6,690 nt of DNA, from positions 1 to 6,690 of the forward strand of contig CALKJX010000302.1 in NCBI GenBank assembly GCA_937995555.1, in the 5' to 3' direction. The notes under the pieces were generated by a model, which was not told the DNA's origin, searched no databases, and saw only the letters and a program-made list of their open reading frames with translations. Below are positions 1 to 5,861 of this stretch, in pieces. A program made the translations under genes and the position numbers. This stretch comes from an uncultured Elioraea sp. Its GTDB lineage: Bacteria; Pseudomonadota; Alphaproteobacteria; Acetobacterales; Acetobacteraceae. Position 1 is the stretch's first letter. Each line of letters starts with the position of its first letter.

Positions 1-514
1 TGTCGGCCAGGATCAGGGTGGGGTTCAGGCTGCGCGCGAGCGCCACGGCCTCGGCCTGGGTCGCGGCAATGCCGGCCACGCGATGGCCACATGCGGCGAC
101 TAGTTGGCCGAGGTCCATGGCGATGATCGGCTCATCCTCGACGATCAACACATCGGCCTGGGCGGCCGCGCGCAGCCGCTCGCGCGCGGCGGCCGCGATG
201 TCGGCGACCTCAGCGGCCGAGCGGCCGAGCACCGCGCCCGCCGAGTCGGGCGTGAGCCCCTCGAGCGCGGTCAGCAGCAGCACCTGGCGCTCGCGCACGC
301 CGAGCCCGGCCGTGGGCTCGGCGGTCTTCGGCACCCGATCGGACACCGCGCGATACAGCGCCAGCATCACCGCCGCCCCGTCACCCTCGGGGGGCGCCTC
401 GCGCAGCGCCAGCAGGGCCTCGCGCACCAGCGCGTCGCCCGCCTCCCGGCTGCCGGCGAGCGCCCGCGCGTATCGCCGCGCCCGCGGCAGGGCGCGCAGG
501 AGATCCTCGCTCAT
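1..514 (-). CDS. phyR: PhyR, general stress response anti-anti-sigma response regulator (partial, C-terminus beyond window)
   Basis: The protein has an N-terminal sigma-factor-like domain (about residues 1-118) fused to a receiver domain. Phosphorylated PhyR binds the anti-sigma factor NepR and so frees EcfG; this is established for the family. Seen here: the sigma-like part carries the region-4-like stretch RQVLLLTALEGLTPDSAGAVLG (about residues 76-97, split here as RQVLLLTALEG + LTPDSAGAVLG). The receiver begins VLIVEDEPIIAMDL (122-135) with the acidic pair E126/D127. The last complete codon (GAC, positions 2-4) is D171 in LILAD, the expected phospho-acceptor, so about 90 residues lie outside the window. 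The ATG at 514 has a strong GGAGGAG at 519-525. The linker between the sigma-like helices is shorter than in typical PhyR proteins. The gene is divergent from an EcfG-like sigma gene, the usual GSR context. Confidence 0.92.
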   Translation of the reverse strand, partial: MSEDLLRALPRARRYARALAGSREAGDALVREALLALREAPPEGDGAAVMLALYRAVSDRVPKTAEPTAGLGVRERQVLLLTALEGLTPDSAGAVLGRSAAEVADIAAAARERLRAAAQADVLIVEDEPIIAMDLGQLVAACGHRVAGIAATQAEAVALARSLNPTLILAD

Positions 515-580
515 CGCTCTCCTCCGATCGTGGGGCATCGTCTGTCATGCCGCGACAGGGCTGGGCAAGCGGGGACGGCA

Positions 581-1084
581 TTGACCGACGACAGGAGTGA
601 GGCGGCGTTCCGGGCCGAGCTGATCGGGCTGCTGCCGGAACTGCGCGCCTTCGCGCGGTTCCTCGCGCGCGACGCCGCGGCGGCGGACGACCTGGTGCAG
701 GAGACGACACTGCGCGCGCTCGCCGCCTGGCGGCAGTTCGAGCCGGGCAGCAATCTGCGCGCCTGGCTGTTCACGATCCAGCGCAACCTGTTCCGCCAGG
801 GGCTGCGCCGGCAGCGGCCACGCGAGGAGATGCCACCCGAACCGGGCACCCCGCCCGGCCAGGAGGCCCACATGGCGATGGGGGAACTCGACCGTGCGCT
901 GCGTCGCCTGCCGCCCGCCCAGCGCGAGGCGATCCTGCTGGTCGGCGCGCAGGGATTCTCGTACGAGGACGCCGCGCTGATCTGCGGCACCGCCACCGGT
1001 ACCATGAAAGCCCGGGTGAGCCGCGCGCGCACCACACTCGCGCGGCTGCTGGGCCGATCGGGCATTGCGATCACGAGCACGTGA
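581..1084 (+). CDS. ecfG: EcfG-like (ECF15-type) RNA polymerase sigma factor, copy 1
   Basis: A 167-residue ECF sigma factor with only regions 2 and 4. Region 2 is about residues 11-80 (RAFARFLARD, then DDLVQETTLRALAAW at 36-50, and AWLFTIQRNLFRQ at 61-73). Region 4 is about 103-157 (LRRLPPAQREAILLVGAQGF, then YEDAALICGTATGTMKARVSRAR as the helix-turn-helix). The VGAQGFSYEDAALICG block is typical of EcfG proteins, the GSR master sigma factors, and the divergent phyR supports that role. Start: the TTG at 581 gives MTDDRSEAAFRAELIGLLP, the usual EcfG N-terminus, with GGGGA at 571-575 as a weak ribosome site. A GTG at 530 is in frame but would overlap the phyR leader. The frame stays open upstream to 104, but only as antisense to phyR. 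No GGAAC promoter was found directly upstream, and no anti-sigma gene follows it. Confidence 0.86.
   Translation: MTDDRSEAAFRAELIGLLPELRAFARFLARDAAAADDLVQETTLRALAAWRQFEPGSNLRAWLFTIQRNLFRQGLRRQRPREEMPPEPGTPPGQEAHMAMGELDRALRRLPPAQREAILLVGAQGFSYEDAALICGTATGTMKARVSRARTTLARLLGRSGIAITST
587..611 (-). promoter_or_regulatory. Possible EcfG-type promoter for phyR
   Basis: Read on the minus strand, GGAAC (611-607) is followed after exactly 16 bases by CGTC (590-587). The EcfG consensus is GGAAC-N16/17-CGTT, so there is one mismatch, in the -10 element. It would start transcription about 66 bases before the phyR start and lies inside the first codons of the divergent sigma gene. The -10 mismatch makes this tentative. 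Confidence 0.35.
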
Positions 1085-1117
1085 GCCGTGGGCGGTTGAG
1101 CCCGAGCCGGCGGCGTA

Positions 1118-1336
1118 TCACCCGCGCGCGTGCACCAGCGCCGCACCGGCCAGCACCGCGCCGGCGACCAGCAATGCCGCCCCGCCGATCAGCGACCACT
1201 CGGTCCGCTCCGAACGACGACCTGTCAGCGCCTCGGTGATCTGTTCGGCTGGGGCATCCGTGGCGTTCAGGCCCATCGCCAGCAGCATCGCGCCGGTGAC
1301 CGCGAGGGCCAGACCCAGGGCGAGGGACATGCGCAT
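1118..1336 (-). CDS. Small two-helix membrane protein, DUF3185-like
   Basis: A 72-residue protein of unknown function. The first hydrophobic segment is about residues 4-22 (LALGLALAVTGAMLLAMGL). A short polar loop follows (NATDAPAEQITEALTGRRSE). The second segment is about 48-68 (SLIGGAALLVAGAVLAGAAL). This helix / N-A-x-D...ALTG...W-x-LIGG / helix layout resembles the DUF3185 family of small bacterial membrane proteins; the assignment is from memory of the pattern, not a search. The ATG at 1336 is preferred because AAGGAG lies seven bases upstream (1344-1349); an ATG two codons later is the alternative. A matching EcfG-type promoter lies about 44 bases upstream of the start codon, so it is probably a GSR output gene, perhaps acting in the envelope. 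It is convergent with sigma copy 1, with a 33-bp gap. Confidence 0.75.
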   Translation of the reverse strand: MRMSLALGLALAVTGAMLLAMGLNATDAPAEQITEALTGRRSERTEWSLIGGAALLVAGAVLAGAALVHARG

Positions 1337-1379
1337 CGGGGCTCTCCTTCTCCATCTCGCGCAACCGTGACACTCGCTC

Positions 1380-1404
1380 AACGCCCCCCGCCGGGCCCGG
1401 TTCC
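1380..1404 (-). promoter_or_regulatory. EcfG-type promoter (GGAAC-N16-CGTT) for the small membrane protein gene
   Basis: On the minus strand GGAAC (1404-1400) is separated by 16 bases from CGTT (1383-1380), an exact match to the alphaproteobacterial GSR consensus. Transcription would begin near 1373 and leave a leader of about 36 bases containing AAGGAG before the ATG at 1336. Both match and spacing to the gene are what an EcfG promoter should show. Confidence 0.72.
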
Positions 1405-1435
1405 CACGCCACGGGGCCCGGCCGGACGGGCCCGG
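1393..1435. repeat. Three copies of GGGCCCGG between the divergent promoters
   Basis: The octamer GGGCCCGG occurs at 1393-1400, 1414-1421 and 1428-1435, each with the GGGCCC palindrome. The first copy lies in the spacer of the minus-strand EcfG-type promoter, and the other two lie between the two promoters. It could be an operator or simply GC-rich low-complexity sequence; no known binding protein is recognised. Confidence 0.4.
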
Positions 1436-1445
1436 ACGATTCCGT

Positions 1446-1471
1446 GCAACCTTTTCCATGCGCACGGCGTT
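1446..1471 (+). promoter_or_regulatory. EcfG-type promoter (GCAAC-N17-CGTT) for sigma copy 2 / nepR / kinase
   Basis: GCAAC at 1446-1450 and CGTT at 1468-1471 are spaced by 17 bases. There is a single mismatch to GGAAC, and the C following GCAAC also fits the common GGAACC/GGAACT form. The predicted start near 1478 leaves about 28 bases before the GTG at 1507, with GGAGGA at 1493-1498. It implies autoregulation of the sigma-nepR-kinase cluster by an EcfG sigma factor. Confidence 0.6.
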
Positions 1472-1506
1472 GGTCGGTCATCGGAAACGGCTGGAGGACC
1501 GACAAC

Positions 1507-2112
1507 GTGCCCGACACGTTCCACGACGACCTGATCGCGCTGCTGCCGAAGCTCCGCATCCAGGCGCTCGCGCTGACGCGCAATCGGGCCGCGGCCGAGG
1601 ATCTCGTCCAGGACACCGTGCTGAACGCGCTCGCCGCGCGCGGGCAGTTCCGGGCCGGCACCAACCTGGCCGCCTGGCTGCACCGGATCCTCCGCAACCG
1701 TTTCATCAGCGATGTGCGCAAGCACCGCCCGAAGCTCGCGATCGAGGACGCCCCGATCGAAGCCCTCGCCTGCGCCGCCGACCCGGCCGACCGCCTGGTC
1801 GCCAAGGAGCTCGCGCGCGCGCTCGACCGGCTGCCCGCCGACCAGCGCGAGACCCTGCTGCTGGTGACCCTGCACGGCCTCTCCTGCGAGGAGGTGGCCG
1901 ACGTCACCGGCTGCGCAGTCGGCACGGTTAAGAGCCGGGTGTTCCGCGCCCGCGCCACACTCGAGCGCGCCCTGCTCGGCGAGGAGGCAGCGCCCGGCCG
2001 CCGGGCCAAGGCGTTGGCTCGCGAATCTGGCCTCCGTCCGGCCCGCGCGTTAACCTCATCCCCGTGTGGCGAAAGCGCGCGGGTGGCCTGCGCGGGCGCA
2101 GGCACCGCTTGA
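1507..2112 (+). CDS. ecfG: EcfG-like ECF RNA polymerase sigma factor, copy 2
   Basis: A 201-residue ECF sigma factor. Region 2 is about residues 5-75 (DLIALLPKLRIQALALTRNR, EDLVQDTVLNALAARGQF, AAWLHRILRNRFISDVRKHR). Region 4 is about 102-157 (LDRLPADQRETLLLVTLHGL, CEEVADVTGCAVGTVKSRVF, RARATLE). RNRFISDVRKHRP resembles the RNxFxSExRKRRR motif of EcfG. It is less canonical than copy 1 in region 4 (VTLHGLSCEEVADVTG). The GTG at 1507 is chosen because GGAGGA at 1493-1498 sits eight bases upstream and the protein then starts at the family N-terminus; an ATG at 1444 would add a non-homologous 21 residues and precede the predicted promoter's start point. The last 40 or so residues have no recognisable counterpart in the family. 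nepR begins six bases after its stop, so this sigma factor is the likeliest NepR partner. Whether it or copy 1 is the master GSR sigma is unresolved. Confidence 0.85.
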   Translation: MPDTFHDDLIALLPKLRIQALALTRNRAAAEDLVQDTVLNALAARGQFRAGTNLAAWLHRILRNRFISDVRKHRPKLAIEDAPIEALACAADPADRLVAKELARALDRLPADQRETLLLVTLHGLSCEEVADVTGCAVGTVKSRVFRARATLERALLGEEAAPGRRAKALARESGLRPARALTSSPCGESARVACAGAGTA

Positions 2113-2118
2113 GGGGCT

Positions 2119-2331
2119 ATGGGCGACACGCCGAAACGCACGATGCCGGCAGATGGCGGACAGCAGCCCCCGCGCCGCCGCGGCGCCAAGGGACAGGCGG
2201 ATGTGACCAACGCGTTCGATGCCTGGCTCGACCGCCAGCTGCACCAGATGTTCGACCGTGTCGCCAAGGAACCGATTCCGGAGGATCTGCTGCGGCTGAT
2301 CGAGGGTGACAAGGGCAAGCAGGAACCCTGA
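2119..2331 (+). CDS. nepR: NepR, anti-sigma factor of the general stress response
   Basis: A 70-residue protein with the NepR core. Helix 1 is about residues 31-48 (NAFDAWLDRQLHQMFDRV) and helix 2 about 52-62 (PIPEDLLRLIE), after a disordered basic N-terminus. NepR holds EcfG inactive in unstressed cells and is titrated away by phosphorylated PhyR. Upstream codons in this frame run into a stop at 2110, so the ATG at 2119 is the first possible start. GAGGGG at 2111-2116 is only two bases from it and overlaps the sigma stop codon, which suggests translational coupling to the sigma gene and hence balanced synthesis. Gene order here is sigma then nepR, the reverse of the commonly described nepR-ecfG order. 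An in-frame ATG at 2143 is a weaker alternative. Confidence 0.92.
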   Translation: MGDTPKRTMPADGGQQPPRRRGAKGQADVTNAFDAWLDRQLHQMFDRVAKEPIPEDLLRLIEGDKGKQEP

Positions 2332-4132
2332 GCCGCCGGCAGCCGCAGGGGGATCGGGGGTCGGCGAAGCCCCGCATGCAGGGCGACGGCCGATCCAGGC
2401 TCATCTGCTCGCGTCGGTGCGGGCGCGGCTGATCGGCCTCACCCTGATCGGCACCATCCCCGTCGCCGTGCTGGTGGGCCAGAGCGCGGTCGATCTCCAC
2501 CGCGAGGCCAGGCAGGCCGCGCGCGAACGCGTCGCCCTCGTGCGCGAAGCGGCGGTGGCGCGCCATCAGGTGGTGATCGATGGCGCCGAGCAGATCCTGA
2601 CCGCGCTCGCCCGCAACGACGCGCTGATCGCCGGCGATCCGGACGCCTGCGACCGCGCGCTGATCGAGGTGCTGAGTCTGCAGGGTGGGCGCTACAGCAA
2701 CATCTGGGTGGTCGACGGCGCGGGGCGGACCCGCTGCAGCGCCATTCCGGCACCGCGCGGCGAGTCCTTTGCCGAAGCCGCCTGGTTCCGCGATGCGGTG
2801 CAGAAGAACCGCTTCGTTCTGAGCGAGATTCAGATCGGTCGCATCACCGGCCGAAACATCGTCGCCGCTGCGCAGCCGGTGCGGCGCGAACGCGACCTCG
2901 TCGCCGTGGTCGGACTCGGACTGTCGCTCGATCACCTGGTGCTGCAGACACGGCCGGCCGCGCGCGCCGACACGGCGCTGTGGCTGATGGATGACGGCGG
3001 GCGCAGCTTTCCGCTGACCGATACCGCAACCGAGGCGACGCTGCCGGTGCTTTCCGCCTGGGCGACGCTGCGGCGCGGCACGGTCACCCAGGTCGATGCC
3101 CCGAGCATGGGCGGTGAGCCCTACGCCTACGGGGCGATGTCCCTTGGCGACGATCTCAGGCTGGTCGTCGGGCTCGCCTCGGAAACCCATCAGGCAGCCG
3201 CGAGACGCGCGGTCATCCGGCGCATGATCGAGCTCGGCGTTCTGCTCGTCGCCTGCCTCGGCGCGGTCGCGATCGGCGCGCATATGAGCGTGATCCGGCC
3301 GCTTCGCGCGCTCAGCACCGCGGTTGCCTCCTGGCGGAGCCGGGGAGGCCGTTTCGATCCCGGCCCGTTGCGCGGCGCGCCCACGGAGGTGCACGCGCTC
3401 GCCCAGGCGATGACCGCGGCCTCGACCGCACTCGGCGCGCGGGAGAGGGAACTGCGCTCCGCCCTCGCCTCGCGCGACCTGCTGATGGCCGAGATTCATC
3501 ACAGGGTGAAGAACAACCTTCAGATCGTCGCCAGCCTGCTGAACCTCCAGGCCGGGCGGGTGCGTTCGGCCGAAGCCCGCGCAGCGTTCGGCACCGCGCG
3601 CGACCGCGTCCGCGCGCTCGCCACGCTGCACCGGCACCTCTACACCCATAGCGATTTCGAGACGATCGCGCTCGGCACCTTCCTCGAGGAGCTCTGCGGC
3701 CAGCTCTTCGAGGCGCTGGGCGAGACGCCGGGCGAGCGCATCGCGCTCGAGGTCTCGGCCCCCGACCTCATCCTCGGCTCGGACGAGGCGGTGCCGCTCG
3801 CCCTGATCATCACCGAGGCCGTCACCAACGCGGTGAAATATGCCTTCCCGGACGAGCGCAGCGGCACGGTCTCGGTTGCGGTGCGCCGCGAGGGCGAGAC
3901 GCTGACGCTGACGGTGCGCGACGACGGGATCGGCATCGATGCGTCGCAGGAGAACGAGGATACCGAGCCGGGCGGCGGTCTCGGCAAGATGCTGATCGAC
4001 GGCTTCGCGCGCCAGCTCGGTGCGACGCTGACGACGGAGAGCGACGCGGCCGGGACGGAGCTCCGCCTTACGATGGCGATCCGGCGGCGCGGCCGGCAGA
4101 CCGAACCGGATCAGGCCACGGCCGCGGCCTGA
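2306..4132 (+). CDS. Membrane sensor histidine kinase, dCache-HAMP-HisKA_2-HATPase (PhyR-kinase type)
   Basis: A 608-residue sensor kinase, the probable phosphate donor (or phosphatase) for PhyR. Membrane helix 1 is about residues 42-62. A periplasmic dCache-like sensor spans about 63-300 (SNIWVVDGAGRTRCSAIP, then AAWFRDAVQKNRFVLSEIQIG and GRITGRNIVAAAQPV, split here from one block). Membrane helix 2 is about 307-327, then a HAMP segment to about 380. The HisKA_2 box is EIHHRVKNNLQIVASLLNLQ (396-415), with H399 as likely phosphorylation site. The ATPase domain has the N box ITEAVTNAVKYAF (502-514; E504, N508), G1 DDGIGI (539-544) and G2 GGGLGKMLIDG (556-566). The GTG at 2306 overlaps nepR by 26 bases and has no well-spaced ribosome site; an in-frame GTG at 2417, just before helix 1, is a serious alternative. 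No receiver domain is attached. Position after nepR points to the GSR. Confidence 0.9.
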   Translation: MTRASRNPEPPAAAGGSGVGEAPHAGRRPIQAHLLASVRARLIGLTLIGTIPVAVLVGQSAVDLHREARQAARERVALVREAAVARHQVVIDGAEQILTALARNDALIAGDPDACDRALIEVLSLQGGRYSNIWVVDGAGRTRCSAIPAPRGESFAEAAWFRDAVQKNRFVLSEIQIGRITGRNIVAAAQPVRRERDLVAVVGLGLSLDHLVLQTRPAARADTALWLMDDGGRSFPLTDTATEATLPVLSAWATLRRGTVTQVDAPSMGGEPYAYGAMSLGDDLRLVVGLASETHQAAARRAVIRRMIELGVLLVACLGAVAIGAHMSVIRPLRALSTAVASWRSRGGRFDPGPLRGAPTEVHALAQAMTAASTALGARERELRSALASRDLLMAEIHHRVKNNLQIVASLLNLQAGRVRSAEARAAFGTARDRVRALATLHRHLYTHSDFETIALGTFLEELCGQLFEALGETPGERIALEVSAPDLILGSDEAVPLALIITEAVTNAVKYAFPDERSGTVSVAVRREGETLTLTVRDDGIGIDASQENEDTEPGGGLGKMLIDGFARQLGATLTTESDAAGTELRLTMAIRRRGRQTEPDQATAAA

Positions 4133-4137
4133 TCCGG
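4106..4137. terminator. Bidirectional terminator-like hairpin between the kinase gene and leuA
   Basis: CCGGATCAGGCC (4106-4117) and GGCCTGATCCGG (4126-4137) form a perfect 12-bp stem with an 8-base loop. The right arm contains the kinase stop codon (4130-4132), and the leuA stop lies eight bases further on. It is placed to end both convergent transcripts. No T tract follows on either strand, so intrinsic termination is inferred from the stem alone. Confidence 0.6.
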
Positions 4138-4144
4138 CCGGGCG

Positions 4145-5722
4145 TCAGGCGGAAGGTGCGGCCGGCGCGGTGCGCAGCCGCTTCACCATCAGCTTGTTGA
4201 GGGCGTGGATGTAGGCGCGCGCCGACGCCACCAGCGTGTCCGTGTCGGCCCCCTGCCCGTCCACCAGCTTGCCCCTCTCCTCCAGCCGCACGGTCACCTT
4301 GGCCTGCGCGTCGGTACCCTCGGTCACGGCGTGCACCTGGAAGAGCTTGAGTTCCGCCTCGTGCGGGAACAGCATCCGGATCGCCTTGAAGGTGGCGTCC
4401 ACCGGCCCATCGCCGGTCGACTCGGCGCTGCGGATCTCACCGTCGATGTCGAGTTCCAGCACCGCGCGCTGCGGCCCCTTCGAGCCCGCATGCACATCCA
4501 GCGAGACGAAGCGGACATGGTCATGCGCACGCACGACCTCGTCATCCACCAGCGCGACGATGTCCTCGTCGAACACCACCTTCTTCGCGTCCGCCAGCCG
4601 CTTGAAACGCTGGAACGCGTCGTTCAGCGCGTTGTCGCCGATCTCGCCGTAGCCGAGCTGCTTCAGCTTGTCGCGGAACGCGGCACGGCCCGAGTGCTTG
4701 CCGAGCACCAGGCTCGACTTCGCCCAGCCCACGCTCTCCGGTGTCATGATCTCGTAGGTGCCGGCGTGCTTCAGCATCCCGTCCTGGTGGATGCCCGCCT
4801 CGTGCGCGAAGGCATTGCGGCCGACGATCGCCTTGTTGGGCTGGACGTCGAACCCTGTGATGGTGGCGAGCAGCTTGGAGGTGCGCACGATGTTGCGCGT
4901 CACGATCGCGCTGTCGGCGGGCATCGCGTCGTGGCGCGTCTTGAGCGCCATCGCGATCTCCTCCAGCGCGGCATTGCCCGCGCGCTCGCCGATGCCGTTG
5001 ATGGTGCACTCGACTTGGCGCACGCCCGCCTTGATCGCGGCGAGCGTGTTGGCGACCGCGAGTCCCAGATCGTTGTGGCAATGCGCCGACAAGATCACCC
5101 TGTCGGCGCCCGGCACCCGCTCGCGCAGCATGGTGAAGATTGCCGCGAACTCCTCGGGCACCGCATAGCCCACCGTGTCTGGAATGTTGATCGTGGTCGC
5201 CCCTGCCTTGATGGCGGCCTCCACGCAGCGGCAGAGGAAGTCGGGCTCGGTGCGGCTTCCATCCTCGGCCGACCACTCGACATCGTCGGTGAACTGGCGC
5301 GCGAAGGTGACGCTGTCGATCACCGCCTGCAGTACGGCCTCGGGCTCCATCTGCAGTTTGTACTTCATGTGCAGCGGCGAGGTGCTGATGAAGGTGTGGA
5401 TGCGCTTGCGCCGGGCGGGCTTCAGCGCATCGGCCGCGGCCTGGATGTCGGCCCGGCCCGACCGCGCGAGGCTGCACACCACCGTGCCTTGCAGCTTCTC
5501 GGCGATCGCCTGCACGGAGGCGAAGTCGCCCGGCGAGGCGATGGCGAACCCGGCTTCGATCACATCGACGCCGAGATCCTCCAGCGCCTCCGCCATGCGC
5601 AGCTTCTCCTCCAGGTTCATGCTGAACCCGGGCGACTGCTCGCCGTCGCGCAGCGTGGTGTCGAACATGATGATCCGGTCGGGCGCGACCTCGCCGAACG
5701 ACGGATGGGTGATGGTGGTCAT
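4145..5722 (-). CDS. leuA: 2-isopropylmalate synthase
   Basis: A 525-residue LeuA, which condenses acetyl-CoA with 3-methyl-2-oxobutanoate to 2-isopropylmalate, the first committed step of leucine synthesis, in the cytoplasm. The HMGL-like TIM barrel starts with FDTTLRDGEQSPG (residues 20-32; R25 catalytic, D26 metal-side). It contains HCHNDLGLAVANT (214-226; H214 and H216 as metal ligands) and GIGERAGN (243-250). FAHEAGIHQDGMLK (305-318) marks the linker region. The C-terminal part (about 395-515, with GDGPVDATFKAI at 437-448) is the leucine-binding allosteric domain. Length fits the roughly 510-525 residues usual for bacterial LeuA type 1. The ATG at 5722 has AGGAG at 5729-5733, six bases away. 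The frame remains open far upstream, but without homology. A possible leucine leader lies upstream (5756-5909). Confidence 0.97.
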   Translation of the reverse strand: MTTITHPSFGEVAPDRIIMFDTTLRDGEQSPGFSMNLEEKLRMAEALEDLGVDVIEAGFAIASPGDFASVQAIAEKLQGTVVCSLARSGRADIQAAADALKPARRKRIHTFISTSPLHMKYKLQMEPEAVLQAVIDSVTFARQFTDDVEWSAEDGSRTEPDFLCRCVEAAIKAGATTINIPDTVGYAVPEEFAAIFTMLRERVPGADRVILSAHCHNDLGLAVANTLAAIKAGVRQVECTINGIGERAGNAALEEIAMALKTRHDAMPADSAIVTRNIVRTSKLLATITGFDVQPNKAIVGRNAFAHEAGIHQDGMLKHAGTYEIMTPESVGWAKSSLVLGKHSGRAAFRDKLKQLGYGEIGDNALNDAFQRFKRLADAKKVVFDEDIVALVDDEVVRAHDHVRFVSLDVHAGSKGPQRAVLELDIDGEIRSAESTGDGPVDATFKAIRMLFPHEAELKLFQVHAVTEGTDAQAKVTVRLEERGKLVDGQGADTDTLVASARAYIHALNKLMVKRLRTAPAAPSA

Positions 5723-5755
5723 GGTCTGCTCCTGAACCCTGGATATGCGACTTGC

Positions 5756-5861
5756 CTCGGGGTCTCCCCTGAGCGGTGCTTCTGCGCGTCTCGGCGCGAA
5801 GGCGTCACGCCCAGGGGCGGGTAAGTCGAAGGAGCAGCGGAAGGAGGGCGCGCGCGCCGAG
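5756..5861 (-). promoter_or_regulatory. Candidate leuA leader RNA with alternative base-pairing
   Basis: Between the candidate leader peptide's leucine codons and leuA lie two local hairpins. One is at 5779-5801 (stem CTTC/GAAG plus GCGC/GCGC with one bulged base). The other is at 5756-5773 (stem of seven pairs, four of them G-C, with one bulge and a 3-base loop). The stretch 5790-5798 (CTCGGCGCG) is also perfectly complementary to 5853-5861 (CGCGCCGAG), with the leucine codons in the intervening loop. That pairing is exclusive with the 5779-5801 hairpin. This looks like an attenuator-style switch, but no U-rich terminator tail is present, so the mode of control is unproven. Confidence 0.4.

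Noticed and set aside
547..549. ATG at 547 as the sigma copy 1 start
   Set aside because: It is not in the sigma reading frame.
104..580. Upstream extension of the sigma copy 1 reading frame to 104
   Set aside because: It is antisense to phyR, has no family similarity, and the sigma N-terminus is recognisable only from 581.
1624..1651. GGAAC...CGTT on the minus strand within sigma copy 2
   Set aside because: The spacer is 19 bases, outside the 16-17 used by EcfG, and no minus-strand gene lies at a fitting distance.
2117..3649. 510-codon open frame on the minus strand
   Set aside because: It lies antisense to nepR and the kinase, which have clear domain motifs. Long antisense frames are common at this GC content.
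4205..5824. 539-codon open frame on the plus strand
   Set aside because: It is antisense to leuA, is histidine- and arginine-rich as expected for a shadow frame, and has no motif.
5847..5858. 12-bp palindrome GGCGCGCGCGCC as a protein binding site
   Set aside because: An alternating GC run of this kind is expected by composition here. Its only visible role is as part of the leader RNA pairing.
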